The notes: generated from the sequence alone by a model not told the origin. A stretch of 64,000 nt of DNA from Rosistilla ulvae (GCF_007741475.1 NZ_CP036261.1:5953798-6017797); one strand, 5' to 3'. Shown: positions 27,434 to 35,902, counted from the first letter of the stretch. Numbers and translations are program-made.

Positions 27434-28190
27434 CGGTCTTCCAGCGGGCTGTGAGTCGTTCACGGATGGAGCGTCGCGGAAAAGCGATAGTTCGATCTGC
27501 TTCGCCGGTATACACAGGTTAATGAACCGTCACCCCACTCGACGCAATCAAGGGGTTCGCTGCGCTGCACCATGTGGCAAGCTAACGCTCTTCCATTTCG
27601 CCACGATGCACAAAATGTGACTCTGAGTCAACTCTCCGGGATCCGGTTCGTGAGCTCCCGCCGCACTGAGCGCCCCGCGATGGATATGGCATCGGTCCGT
27701 AGGCAAGTTTCCGGCCCGGCGATCCAGAGCGACCGAGCTCCGCAGTCGCCGCGACAATAGTCGCAAGTTCCGTGCCCCAACCAGCAGAAATCCCTACCTC
27801 AATGCGATCTCTTGCTTCGCCGATGGGCCGGCTGCGAACGTCGCTCCGGAGCGTGTCGTTAGGTTGTAGCGTGCCATCCAGCGGCCCGCTCTTCTGGTTG
27901 ATGAAGATTGCAAGAATTCCGGGATGCGCCCGAGGGCGGCGACGCGGGCGATGAACGATCGGCGCGGACGGGGCGTTTAGAGATCGGGGTGGAGAATGCG
28001 ATCGTCCGTGGACCAAATCGCAGCGATTTGGCAGGGAACTCGCGTCATTCGCCCCGACCACGCGCGATCTGCTCGCGTCGGTAAGACATCCTACCTGCGG
28101 TGTTGGTGTCGATATATCGCGGAGAATCGCGTGTCCGCGTGGTGGTTTCCAAGAGTAGTCATTGCGGTGGGATTCGCGTATCATCCCGCC
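27434..28190. other. Intergenic region upstream of the phosphonate genes
   Basis: About 750 bp without a supported gene, between the start of the dehydrogenase gene and the XRE-cupin regulator. One minus-strand frame (27582-28214) has a protein-like middle (AIFINQKSGPLDGTLQPNDT) but overlaps the regulator start and has poor composition elsewhere. It may be the remnant of a lost gene. The promoters of both flanking divergent genes should lie here. Confidence 0.4.
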
Positions 28191-28766
28191 ATGAATCTTG
28201 TCGAACTCGCCCAACGAATCCGCGCCTTTCGATTAGAGCGTCGCTTGACGCTCGATGAAGTCGCATCGCGCGCTGGCCTGACGCCGGGCTGGCTTTCCAA
28301 AGTCGAAAACTTTCGGATCACGCCGTCGCTTCCCGCCCTGGCGAAGATCGCCGAAGCGCTCGGTGTTTCGACGGCGGACCTGGTCGCTGGTCTGGACAAT
28401 AAACCGGCGTTGGTTTTGGTTCGCGTCAACGAACGCAAGGTGGTCGAGCGCGACCGCAGTCGCGAGAACACCACGGTCTACGAAGCGTTGGCTCACAAGC
28501 GTCCCAACCGGGCGATGGATCCTTTCCTGCTGACGATCCCGCCGGGCGTGGCCCGCGAAAAATCGCTCGCCCATGAAGGGGAAGAGTTCTTAATGGTGCA
28601 GCAAGGGACGATCGAATTCGAGTTCGGCGACCAGAGCGAATTGCTTCGACAGGGGGACGCGGTCTATTTCGACAGCAGCGTTCCGCATCGGATCATCAAC
28701 TCCTACAAGCGACCGGCTGTCGTGTTGTGCGTCTTCCACGGCCCATCGGGCACCGCGGCAAACTGA
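28191..28766 (+). CDS. XRE-family regulator with C-terminal cupin domain
   Basis: 191 residues. Residues about 5-60 are a helix-turn-helix of the Cro/C1 type ([20 protein letters not shown], then [19 protein letters not shown] and [12 protein letters not shown]). Residues about 110-185 are a cupin barrel ([20 protein letters not shown], then [18 protein letters not shown]) that should bind a small ligand or metal. Such proteins (SutR/PuuR-like) control genes for the ligand they sense, often amines, amino acids or sulfur compounds. It is divergent from the phosphonate genes across a 757-bp gap, so it may regulate them, but no operator was identified. Confidence 0.88.
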   Translation: MNLVELAQRIRAFRLERRLTLDEVASRAGLTPGWLSKVENFRITPSLPALAKIAEALGVSTADLVAGLDNKPALVLVRVNERKVVERDRSRENTTVYEALAHKRPNRAMDPFLLTIPPGVAREKSLAHEGEEFLMVQQGTIEFEFGDQSELLRQGDAVYFDSSVPHRIINSYKRPAVVLCVFHGPSGTAAN

Positions 28767-28873
28767 TAGTTCCCAGCGAGCAAGGCTTTCAAAATGAGAA
28801 GTCGTCCCGCCGGCTCAGGCCGCTCGCGGCAACAAGCAACAGGGGCGTCCTGCGTTTGGGAGTAGGCACATTT

Positions 28874-28932
28874 GGTAACTCAACGCGTAAGCGAGGCGCC
28901 GTGTGAATTTCTCGCTTACACTTCGGGTTACC
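28874..28932. repeat. 59-bp imperfect palindromic repeat, copy 2
   Basis: Starts GGTAACTCAACGCGTAAGCG and ends CTTCGGGTTACC. It has the same length and ends as the copy at 4106-4164. Confidence 0.6.
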
Positions 28933-29015
28933 AGTTCCTGAGACGTTCCAATTTGAAAAAGTGATTAGCCTTGCGGTAGGCAAATTGGAGCGACCCTTTT
29001 CTTGATTGTTGGGGT

Positions 29016-29021
29016 TATAAT
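29016..29021 (+). promoter_or_regulatory. Possible -10 box for the propeller gene
   Basis: TATAAT lies 46 bp upstream of the ATG at 29068. The -35 region (near 28993) is a poor match, so this is only a candidate. Confidence 0.3.
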
Positions 29022-29067
29022 CCAATTCGCAAATCAATCTTTCGATTCTCCCTTTCAGGATACGTTC

Positions 29068-30321
29068 ATGCGTTTGATGCTCCTCGCAACGGCAATCAGC
29101 TTCTCTTTTGTCGTCTCCACGTCTCGGGCTGACAATTGGGGACACTGGCGCGGTCCCGATGGGAATGGTGCCGCGGCCAACGCATCGCCGCCGACGCAGT
29201 GGAGCGACACGGAGAACGTGAAATGGAAAGTCGCGATTCCAGGCAAAGGCTCGGGATCGCCTGTCGCTTGGGAGAACCAAGTCTTTGTCGTCACGGCGGT
29301 TCCCGCGGCGAACGCTCCCGCCGAGACGCTCGACTTTCTGCTGATGTGCTTTGATCGGGCCAACGGCAAACTGTTGTGGCAGCAGACTGCGACAACCGCC
29401 CGTCCGCACCAAGGGACTCACGCGACCAACGGCTTTGCGTCGGCATCTCCCTGCACCGACGGCCAGCATGTCTACGCCCACTTTGGATCGCGCGGGCTCT
29501 ATTGCTACACGATGGACGGCCAACTGGTCTGGAAACGGGACGACCTTGGCAAGATGAACACCCGACTTGGTTTTGGCGAAGGGAGTTCCCCCGTCCTGGC
29601 CGGTAACAAGATCATCGTCCCCTGGGATCATGAAGGACCTTCGGCGTTGATGGCGTTGGATAAGTTGACCGGGACGACGATCTGGAACGTTGCACGCGAG
29701 GAGCCATCCGGTTGGGCGACTCCGCTGATCGTCAGCCATGACGGTCAAAAGCAAGTGGTCATGAACGGAGACGGCAATGCCCGCAGCTACGAGCTTGAGA
29801 CGGGGGAAGAGTTGTGGCGTTGCGGCGGGCAAACGATGCGTCCCGGCGCATCGGCGGTCGCCGGTGACGGGATGATCTACGTTGCCAGCGGCTTTCGCGG
29901 ATCGTTTCTCGGCGCGTTCACCCCCGATGGCAAAGGAGATATCGAAGGGACAAGGAAGGTTGTCTGGTCGCTCGGCCGCGACACGCCCGACATCGCCTCG
30001 CCGCTGCTCTCCGCGGGGCGGCTGTACTTCTACAAAGGCAGGTCGGGGTTGTTGAGTTGTCTGGACGCGAAGACGGGCGAGCCGCACTACGCAGCTTCGC
30101 GGATCGCCGGGATCAACAGCACCTACGCCTCTCCCGTGGCTGCCGGCGGATACGTCTTCTTGAGCGGCCGCAGCGGCAGGATTGTGGTGATTAAGGATTC
30201 GCCGGAATTGGAGATCGTAGCGACCAATGCGATGAACGAAACCGTCGACGCGACTCCCGCGCCGATCGACAACGAACTGTTCATCCGCGGCGAGCGGCAT
30301 CTGTTCTGCATCGCCAACTGA
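29068..30321 (+). CDS. Secreted PQQ-like beta-propeller protein
   Basis: This gene encodes 417 residues, with AGGA 7 nt before the ATG and a signal peptide ending near TSRADNWGHWRGPDG. The mature part is a BamB/PQQ-type propeller with repeated strand units: LMCFDRANGKLLWQQ, LYCYTMDGQLVWKRD, LMALDKLTGTTIWNV, SYELETGEELWRCGG and LSCLDAKTGEPHYA. The opening WGHWRGPDGNGAA is typical of the secreted planctomycete branch, whose role is unknown. Methanol-dehydrogenase-type catalytic residues are not evident, so enzyme activity should not be assumed. Nothing links it to the genes on either side. Confidence 0.85.
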   Translation: MRLMLLATAISFSFVVSTSRADNWGHWRGPDGNGAAANASPPTQWSDTENVKWKVAIPGKGSGSPVAWENQVFVVTAVPAANAPAETLDFLLMCFDRANGKLLWQQTATTARPHQGTHATNGFASASPCTDGQHVYAHFGSRGLYCYTMDGQLVWKRDDLGKMNTRLGFGEGSSPVLAGNKIIVPWDHEGPSALMALDKLTGTTIWNVAREEPSGWATPLIVSHDGQKQVVMNGDGNARSYELETGEELWRCGGQTMRPGASAVAGDGMIYVASGFRGSFLGAFTPDGKGDIEGTRKVVWSLGRDTPDIASPLLSAGRLYFYKGRSGLLSCLDAKTGEPHYAASRIAGINSTYASPVAAGGYVFLSGRSGRIVVIKDSPELEIVATNAMNETVDATPAPIDNELFIRGERHLFCIAN

Positions 30322-30907
30322 GCAACGCTCGGCGACAGCAAATGCCCCCGCTCGGCGGGAGCCACCGGCGAGAGACCGATGCCTTCCCAACAGGTCGAAG
30401 TTGCAGGCGTTTTGCCGAGCGGCAGCCGCCAAAAATGGGGCTCGAGCTCCGGTGGGACCGCCAGCAAACAAAAATTGTCGGCAATCGGATCGTTCCCCAA
30501 CGATTAGGCATTGCTGACCGGCGGGGGCTGTCGATACAACATCAAATCAAAATTAAAAACACTCTTTTTCATAAAGAGGTTTGCGGGCTCTTAAACGGCC
30601 GTGAACCTTTCGCCGCTCACACGCTTCCACTGTGATTGTTCTCGCGAATCGAACTCAGCCTTTGACCTGGCTGCGTTGCGGTCCGCCCCGATTGTTGAAC
30701 TTCCGCGTTTGAATGCTCTCTAACACACGTCGATCGACGTGAGGTCGTCGCTAGTCCGTCGAAGGATTCGCGCCGGTTGGCTTTCCGTTTTCCGTTTGCT
30801 GTCTGTTGTTGCGTTTCGCCTGTTGTTGCGTTTCCGTTTGCAAATCCCCTGCACATTCCTGTGGGGAAGTTGCGCCACCCTTTTGACTATCCGAGATTGG
30901 AGAAGAA
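30322..30907. other. Intergenic region with short direct repeats
   Basis: No supported gene. A small A/T-rich hairpin (CTCTTT / AAAGAG near 30562-30578) and a duplicated CTGTTGTTGCGTTTC at about 30798-30832 are the only structures noticed. Confidence 0.4.
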
Positions 30908-31447
30908 GTGATCGAAAGTTTCAGCGTGCCGCTAGCCAGTGCCGCACTGATCTTTGTTCTGCGCCTGGTCGATGTTTCCCTGGGAGCCTTGCGGATCTCG
31001 ATGCTGTTTCGCGGTCGCCGCACCCTGGCGGGGATATTTGGCTTTTTTGAAGCACTCACCTGGCTGATCGCCGCTTCGTTGGTGTTGGGGAATCTCGACA
31101 GCCCGATCAAATTCATCGCCTTTGCCAGCGGATATGCTGCCGGGACGATGCTTGGCAGCACCGTGGAGAGTTGGCTGGCGATCGGGGATGCACTGGTCCG
31201 GATCGTGACCCCGTCGGGGACTCCCGAACTGTCGCAACTGATGCGCGATGCCGGATATTACGTGACGACAGTCGACGCTCGCGGACGCGATGGGGACGTG
31301 CAAGTCAATCTGAGTGTCATTCCGCGGCGGATGGTCCCCGCCCTGATGTCGATGATCCACGGGATCAATCCGCAAGCGTTTATCACCTACGAAGAAACGA
31401 CGCCGCTGCGGCTAGCGACCACCGCCGCCTTATGCGTTCGGAAATAG
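30908..31447 (+). CDS. DUF5698/UPF0316 (DUF2179-type) membrane protein
   Basis: 179 residues starting at GTG with a GGAG ribosome binding site 5 nt upstream. Three hydrophobic segments (about 8-26, 42-60 and 66-90) include FVLRLVDVSLGALRISMLFR and GIFGFFEALTWLIAASLVLG, the conserved N-terminal DUF5698 pattern. A soluble C-terminal DUF2179-like domain reads GYYVTTVDARGRDGDVQVN and RRMVPALMSMIHGINPQAFI. The family is widespread, sits in the cytoplasmic membrane and has no firm function; the C-terminal domain resembles a ligand-binding ferredoxin-like fold. It is convergent with the amidohydrolase gene 29 bp downstream. Confidence 0.85.
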   Translation: MIESFSVPLASAALIFVLRLVDVSLGALRISMLFRGRRTLAGIFGFFEALTWLIAASLVLGNLDSPIKFIAFASGYAAGTMLGSTVESWLAIGDALVRIVTPSGTPELSQLMRDAGYYVTTVDARGRDGDVQVNLSVIPRRMVPALMSMIHGINPQAFITYEETTPLRLATTAALCVRK

Positions 31448-31476
31448 GAAGCGTCCGACGCGCCAGCGGCTTACGA

Positions 31477-32433
31477 TCATTTGTCGAAGCGGACGGCGCG
31501 GGTATCCTGTTCGTCGCCTCGGCGGCGAGCCAACGACCGGTAGAGATCGGGCCGGCGGGCGCGCATCCAACGCACGCCGGTGCAGCGCTCCCGAAGCGTG
31601 GGATCGAGGTCGGCGACAACCATGTCGTCGCCGGCTTTGCACGTTTCGACAATCACGCGGCCGTAGGGATCCAGGATCATCGCATTGCCGGTGCGGACCT
31701 CGTCGTCGTCCGGGCCGACACCGTTGCTGAAGACATAAAAAACGCCGTTGTCGTGGGCTCGCGACGGGAGCCAACGCATCAGCCACCCGCGTCCCTTGTC
31801 GCCCGTGATCTCGGCCGCGATCGCCTCGGGATCGGTCTGCCGCGCATCCCAGACCGCGCAATCGATCACGCTCATCGCCTGCGGGCTTCCCGAATTGCAA
31901 CCGCCGGTTTGGTGAGGTGCCAAGATCACCTCCGCTCCCGCCAGCGCGCAAGCCCTCGCGTTTTCGAGGATGTTGTTGTCGTAGCAGATCAGCACGGCAA
32001 CTCGCCAACCGTTGGGAAGATCGAAGAGAGTGTAGGTATCCCCCGACTCCATGAACTCGCTGATAAAGCAATGCAATTTGCGGTGACAGTAAACTTGGCC
32101 GGTGGGCGTCGCAACGACATAAGAATTGTAGAGCACTCCCGCCGCGTCGACCTCGATCAGCCCCGCCCCGATGGTGATGTTGAACTCGCGCGCCCAAGCG
32201 ATCAACGTTTGCGTGGTCGGCCCGTCGGGAATCGGTTCGGCCAGTTCGGCCAACTGCTGCGACGACAGTTTGCGCAAATGCCAATACCCGGTCACGCAGC
32301 ACTCGGGAAAACAGACAAGCTCCGCCCCTCGCCCCGCCGCCGATTCGACAAACGGACGCATGATCGCCAAATTCCCCGCCTTGTCGCCAGGCAGATGGTT
32401 GAACTGCACCGAAGCAACGCGAAAGTTTTTCAT
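31477..32433 (-). CDS. Carbon-nitrogen hydrolase (nitrilase superfamily)
   Basis: A 318-residue protein beginning at MKNFRVASVQFNHLPGD, with AAGGAG just upstream; the frame is open for 24 codons before it. The catalytic triad can be read: Glu in LVCFPECCVTGYW, Lys in YCHRKLHCF and Cys in VLICYDNNILENAR. It acts on a non-peptide C-N bond (amide or N-carbamoyl group) in the cytoplasm. An insertion around ITGDKGRGWLMRWLPSRAHD separates it from the smallest family members. The C-terminal RRRGDEQDTRAVRFDK tail may aid oligomer contacts. The closest subfamily (carbamoylputrescine amidase, aliphatic amidase or other) cannot be fixed by eye. Confidence 0.88.
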   Translation of the reverse strand: MKNFRVASVQFNHLPGDKAGNLAIMRPFVESAAGRGAELVCFPECCVTGYWHLRKLSSQQLAELAEPIPDGPTTQTLIAWAREFNITIGAGLIEVDAAGVLYNSYVVATPTGQVYCHRKLHCFISEFMESGDTYTLFDLPNGWRVAVLICYDNNILENARACALAGAEVILAPHQTGGCNSGSPQAMSVIDCAVWDARQTDPEAIAAEITGDKGRGWLMRWLPSRAHDNGVFYVFSNGVGPDDDEVRTGNAMILDPYGRVIVETCKAGDDMVVADLDPTLRERCTGVRWMRARRPDLYRSLARRRGDEQDTRAVRFDK

Positions 32434-32630
32434 CAGCTCCTTGGCCTCTCTGGTGAAATGATAGGTTCGCCGCCCAAACGAATCGTCGAACCGGCCGCGG
32501 CACACACTCCATCAAACCCGCCGATTCAGCGAAGCAAATTGACATAGGCCGCCTGAATTACCGCACCATCATAAAGAGCTGGAAGGCCAGCAACAACAAA
32601 CGCTCTTATGGTTGCGACTGTGAACGCCAG

Positions 32631-32658
32631 GGAATTGATTTGCGAATTGCGACCAACG
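32631..32658. repeat. 28-bp dispersed repeat, copy 1
   Basis: GGAATTGATTTG, four variable bases, then TTGCGACCAACG. It matches 35714-35741 at 26 of 28 positions; both copies are intergenic. Confidence 0.5.
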
Positions 32659-32716
32659 CACGAGATCGATCTCCCGAGATAATACGGGCCATGGCTGAAT
32701 GGCGAGAGTATAAGCG

Positions 32717-32894
32717 CTAGAGTCGAGGCTTCAGCCGATCGATGCGCATCTGAACCGGCGACCGCTCCAATCCCACGGCCAATATCCGTTCAAACGCTTC
32801 GTACCCGGCGTCCCAGTGAAAAATATCGGCCCACGCATTGCCCCGGTTCGGTGCGTGGTAGATCGCGTTTGCCTCGTCAGCTCGTTTGGGGCAT
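32717..32894 (-). pseudogene. Remnant of a RAYT (Y1/IS200-like) REP-associated transposase
   Basis: Reading minus from the ATG at 32894, the frame stops after five codons. Removing one base of the C4 run (32888-32891) gives MPKRADEANAIYHAPNRGNA, then WADIFHWDAGYEAFERILAV and GLERSPVQMR. This is the N-terminal signature of RAYT transposases (YH-x-x-NRGN, then F-x-x-D-x-x-Y-x-x-F-x-x-x-L). The catalytic MPNHWH and Tyr parts are missing. After about 32750 the sequence changes into the core of the palindrome family at 49106-49798 (shared GGCTGAAGCCTCGACT), which ends the frame at TAG 32717. RAYTs copy or maintain REP palindromes, so a RAYT cut by such an element is informative. Confidence 0.7.
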
Positions 32895-33115
32895 GTGATT
32901 TTTTAGGAATACCAGGGCAAATTGAGCCGGAAAGAGTTTCGCCCCTCTTTTTTCGCACCAAGTACCTTGTCTGCCACTCTGTACCTTAGTACCTCAGTGA
33001 GAGCCCTTGTGCTGGGGTCCGGAGAACTCTCACGGAGACACTAAGGCACAGAGCATTGATGGTATGTGAACAGCCGCGAAGGTAAAACTGCGTCGGGACC
33101 GAAACTGTTCGCTTT

Positions 33116-33188
33116 TACTAGCACGAAGCGCGAGCGAGTGAAATCATGAGCGTCGATGCAAATCACTCGCTTGCGCTTCGTGCTAGTA
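33116..33188. repeat. 26-bp near-perfect inverted repeat
   Basis: The arm TACTAGCACGAAGCGCGAGC and onward (33116-33141) pairs with 33163-33188, with one mismatch and a 21-nt loop. It is intergenic and has the form of a REP/BIME-type palindrome. Confidence 0.65.
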
Positions 33189-33229
33189 TTGCCACCGCGA
33201 TGGAACGATCCAGCGTCATACCACAATTC

Positions 33230-33259
33230 GTTTAACCGCGTGCCCAACGGGCCGCGCGG
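33230..33259. repeat. Half copy of the GTTTAACCGCG palindrome
   Basis: GTTTAACCGCGTGCCCAACG followed by GGCCGCGCGG matches one end of the elements at 40966-41478 and 49156-49798, without the second arm. Confidence 0.6.
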
Positions 33260-33409
33260 TGGAGGTTGGTTTAAGGACTCATTTTGTGTCGCAGGATGCG
33301 GGGAAGGACGAAAAAAGTTGTTAGGGCATTTTTCGTCCAGCCATTCTCAAGTAGCAGACGAATTCGATCGTTGAATTCGCCTGCTGAGCCTGCTCGCGTG
33401 TGGATTTAA

Positions 33410-34147
33410 CTATCGCTGGTAGCCAACAGCGAACACGGTACCGAACAAGCCGAACGTCTCGCCATCATCGGTTGTATAGCCGTTCCAGTTCTGGGCTTCA
33501 ACACCGGCGCGACCGAATACCATGCCGCCACAGTTCAAGGCGAGTTGACCTTGAATACCGACTTGCAATTCGGTAGCGCTAACTGCTAGGTCATCGTCGT
33601 TACCGCTGTCACCAAATAACACGCTGTGGCGAGCGATACTGTAAAGAGCAATCGAATCGCTCCACATGTACTGAAGTTCGGCCCCGACGATTAATCCATA
33701 ACCGTCCTCCAGCGTATCGCCTTCTGTCTCGGTCATTTCAGCCCAGCGGGCACCACCAGAGAAAGTTCCCAACCAACGGCTACCCATTTCGATCGTACTA
33801 AACAACTCACCGTCGACGGTTTGCATCGTGAAGTCTGCGTCCGGGGTGTTAACGTCGTAGTCCAACCATCGGCCGCGGAATCCAAATCCGGTAGGACTAA
33901 CGTAGCCGATTGTCAGGCGGAGCGCCTCCTTAAAATCGTGCGTGTCGGAATCCGAGTCACCATCGGGATCCGTATTGTAAGGACGCAGCAACAACAGTTC
34001 GGGCATGATGAAGGCACCACCCGAGTTAAAGCCGCTGCTATTTCCATTGAAGTAATGACTGTTCTGTCCGTCAGCGGCATCCACGTTACCAAGTCCCCCG
34101 ATTACCGAGTAAATCGCAAGCGTGGAAAACAAAAATAACAATCTCAT
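33410..34147 (-). CDS. Porin-like outer-membrane beta-barrel protein
   Basis: 245 residues. The signal peptide is MRLLFLFSTLAIYSVIGGLG with cleavage near NVDAADGQ. The mature part is a run of amphipathic strands: LRLTIGYVSPTGFGFRGRWL, YGLIVGAELQYMWSDSIALY and FGRAGVEAQNWNGY. The end, FGLFGTVFAVGYQR, is strand-like but lacks a final aromatic residue. The overall pattern is that of the Lpg1974/MOMP-like barrel proteins of planctomycetes. It has an acidic linker (DPDGDSDSDTHD). A short hairpin (34252-34269) lies in its probable leader. The lipoprotein gene at 34665 is divergent. The transported substrate is unknown. Confidence 0.7.
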   Translation of the reverse strand: MRLLFLFSTLAIYSVIGGLGNVDAADGQNSHYFNGNSSGFNSGGAFIMPELLLLRPYNTDPDGDSDSDTHDFKEALRLTIGYVSPTGFGFRGRWLDYDVNTPDADFTMQTVDGELFSTIEMGSRWLGTFSGGARWAEMTETEGDTLEDGYGLIVGAELQYMWSDSIALYSIARHSVLFGDSGNDDDLAVSATELQVGIQGQLALNCGGMVFGRAGVEAQNWNGYTTDDGETFGLFGTVFAVGYQR

Positions 34148-34664
34148 CGCCTTAGTCCCTTAAAGAATGATTTACGTACACGACCGTACAGATACTTCGG
34201 CGAGGTTGAGCGTACGACGTCGCCGCCTAAATCCTGCCACCTAACACGGGAGCCAATGTCTTCATTGGCGGCGTATACATCGCTACCAAGCTGCATCGTC
34301 TCGGCACTCGATCTACCAATGCCAATTGCAGATCGGGGGGGCAAGCAGGACGTAGTTGTAAGACGTCGCAAGACCCGTGTGACTACAACCATGCAACCTA
34401 CTGGAGCCACTCTGTTTATCTATGTTGACCTCTGATTTTGTTTTGCCCACAGGCAAAGACTTACAGACGCCCTCGGTCAGCTGTTAGCCGGCGCACATGC
34501 CTGCCCAAATATCTCACACAAACGGTACGACCCGAAACAATCGCACTATCGTTGCGCAGCCGAACTTGCGGTGACGATCATCCCTCTAACTCCGGAAATC
34601 TCTACGACGCGACGATTCTGATACGCCCACATGCAGTTTTCCATCTAACACAGGCGATGTCACG
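34148..34664. other. Divergent intergenic region
   Basis: No supported gene. It should hold the promoters of the porin-like gene (minus) and the lipoprotein gene (plus). A perfect 7-bp stem with a 4-nt loop lies at 34252-34269. A minus-strand frame at 34144-34410 overlaps the porin-like ATG by ATGA but has no recognisable content. Confidence 0.45.
34252..34269 (-). promoter_or_regulatory. Tight hairpin in the leader of the porin-like gene
   Basis: GCCAATG and CATTGGC form a perfect stem closed by TCTT, 105 bp upstream of the porin-like gene's ATG. It may be an mRNA leader structure; no effect is known. Confidence 0.25.
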
Positions 34665-35309
34665 ATGATTGTTTCTCAGCGACTACTATGGATCGCATTC
34701 GTGGGCCTGACATGTAGTGCGGCAGGATGCCGCTTACCCGCGGTAAAGACGGTGGCATCACCCGAGTCGGAAGTCGCGCCGACCGCCACGACTCGGATAA
34801 CTTACAGCACGGCGTCGGATCGTCTGAATCTCGCAGGCGGCGCGGCAACAACGCTGCTGGCAGCTCACGGCCACGTGCCACAGATGGTGCTGCCGAATAT
34901 GACACGCAGCACAATGCAAATTCAGTACCCCCATCCGTCAGGGAATGCCGAGTCGGCTCAAGTTACATTAATTACACATCTCGACGATGATGAAACCGCC
35001 AGCGTGCCAACGATGCTCGCAAGTTTTGCGTCGCAACACCCCGATTCACCTCGATCCGATCGTCGAGTCGTGGATGTCGTAACGCTCGACATTCCTGCTT
35101 GGCAAGCCGTAGCACTGCGGAACCAATTACAGCAGCAGAAATTCTTTCGTCGTTCGCGAGTACTCAACGCCGAAGTCGAACTGGCCGTGGATGAACCCAG
35201 CGGTCGATTCGGCAAGTCGTTTCACTCAGTCCCAGAATTTGATGCTTTGTTGCTGCGAGCCGCTATGGAAGGACGGCAGTTGCGTCCCAATCCCACTCCC
35301 CAAATCTAA
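34665..35309 (+). CDS. Lipoprotein of unknown function
   Basis: 214 residues. The signal peptide ends in a lipobox, VGLTCSAAGC, with the lipidated Cys at about residue 22. The mature part is hydrophilic, with ITYSTASDRLNLAGGAATTL and a probable alpha/beta segment VVDVVTLDIPAWQAVALRNQ. The C-terminal part reads VELAVDEPSGRFGKSFHSVP. No known domain is recognised. It is divergent from the porin-like gene across 517 bp. Base composition is less GC-rich than in the catabolic genes. An envelope location is the only firm inference. Confidence 0.65.
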   Translation: MIVSQRLLWIAFVGLTCSAAGCRLPAVKTVASPESEVAPTATTRITYSTASDRLNLAGGAATTLLAAHGHVPQMVLPNMTRSTMQIQYPHPSGNAESAQVTLITHLDDDETASVPTMLASFASQHPDSPRSDRRVVDVVTLDIPAWQAVALRNQLQQQKFFRRSRVLNAEVELAVDEPSGRFGKSFHSVPEFDALLLRAAMEGRQLRPNPTPQI

Positions 35310-35902
35310 ACCGTTACCAACGCCCGCGAATCGAGTAAGTTGGGGCAGAAGGGGACATCCACAAAATGATCGCCTTCCCAACGAGCAAAAAAAGGTGGGC
35401 AGGACTCTTTTTTTGTGCAAGCTGCGCTGTCCAAGGCAGTGACGAGTTTGCAAAGTTCCTGGATCGTTTGGGGCTCGTTGAATCTGATCGCGTTAACTCT
35501 TCTGATCCTGACGCTCTTGGCGGTCCTCGCCTTTGCTCTCATCGGTGGCGCAGCATTCGACTCGTTTCGCTCCTCTTTTCCGATGGGCTGATCCGCTGGC
35601 GTTATGGCTAGCCGACCAACTCGTGCTGCTGGTTCGATTCACCGTCAACAACCGCGGTCTATCGCCCGACCGAATTGCAAGCACCCGGCGTGTTTTGGTT
35701 CGAGGACCACGCGGGAATTGATTTGTGATTTGCGACCAACGACACTATTGGATCGCGAGATCTGTTCATTTGAGGCTCGGGGATGTGGCGAGTTGGCGGC
35801 GCGATGGGGGTGGCATGCCTCATCGATCTGCCGCGCGAGAGTGAATTGCGGAATCGAGTCGTCGCTTGCTCCCGATCGATCCAAAACTCTAAGGGGTTCG
35901 GT
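35310..35902. other. Intergenic region before the sulfatase
   Basis: No supported gene. A plus-strand stretch near 35587-35690 reads LALWLADQLVLLVRFTVNNR, which is protein-like but lacks a start and a match, and could be a remnant. The second copy of the 28-bp repeat is at 35714-35741. AAGGGG at 35891-35896 is the ribosome binding site for the sulfatase. Confidence 0.4.
35714..35741. repeat. 28-bp dispersed repeat, copy 2
   Basis: It matches 32631-32658 at 26 of 28 positions, in the same orientation. Confidence 0.5.

Larger units (their letters stand above)
28767..29067. other. Intergenic region with REP-like repeat and possible -10 box
   Basis: It contains copy 2 of the 59-bp repeat (28874-28932) and a TATAAT at 29016-29021, 46 bp before the ATG at 29068. 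No convincing -35 box was seen. Confidence 0.45.
32434..33409. other. Repeat-rich intergenic region with mobile-element debris
   Basis: About 1 kb without an intact gene. From left to right it contains a 28-bp repeat (32631-32658) shared with 35714-35741, a broken RAYT transposase (32717-32894), a 26-bp inverted repeat (33116-33188) and a half copy of the GTTTAACCGCG palindrome (33230-33259). It looks like a place where intergenic elements collect. Confidence 0.6.

Noticed and set aside
28789-30471. 560-residue minus-strand frame
   Set aside because: Antisense to the PQQ-like propeller gene, which has a signal peptide and clear repeats.
34144-34410. 88-residue minus-strand frame overlapping the porin-like ATG by 4 bp
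   Set aside because: The ATGA overlap is tempting, but the peptide has no domain, signal or coding pattern and there is a hairpin within it; it is more likely to be leader sequence.
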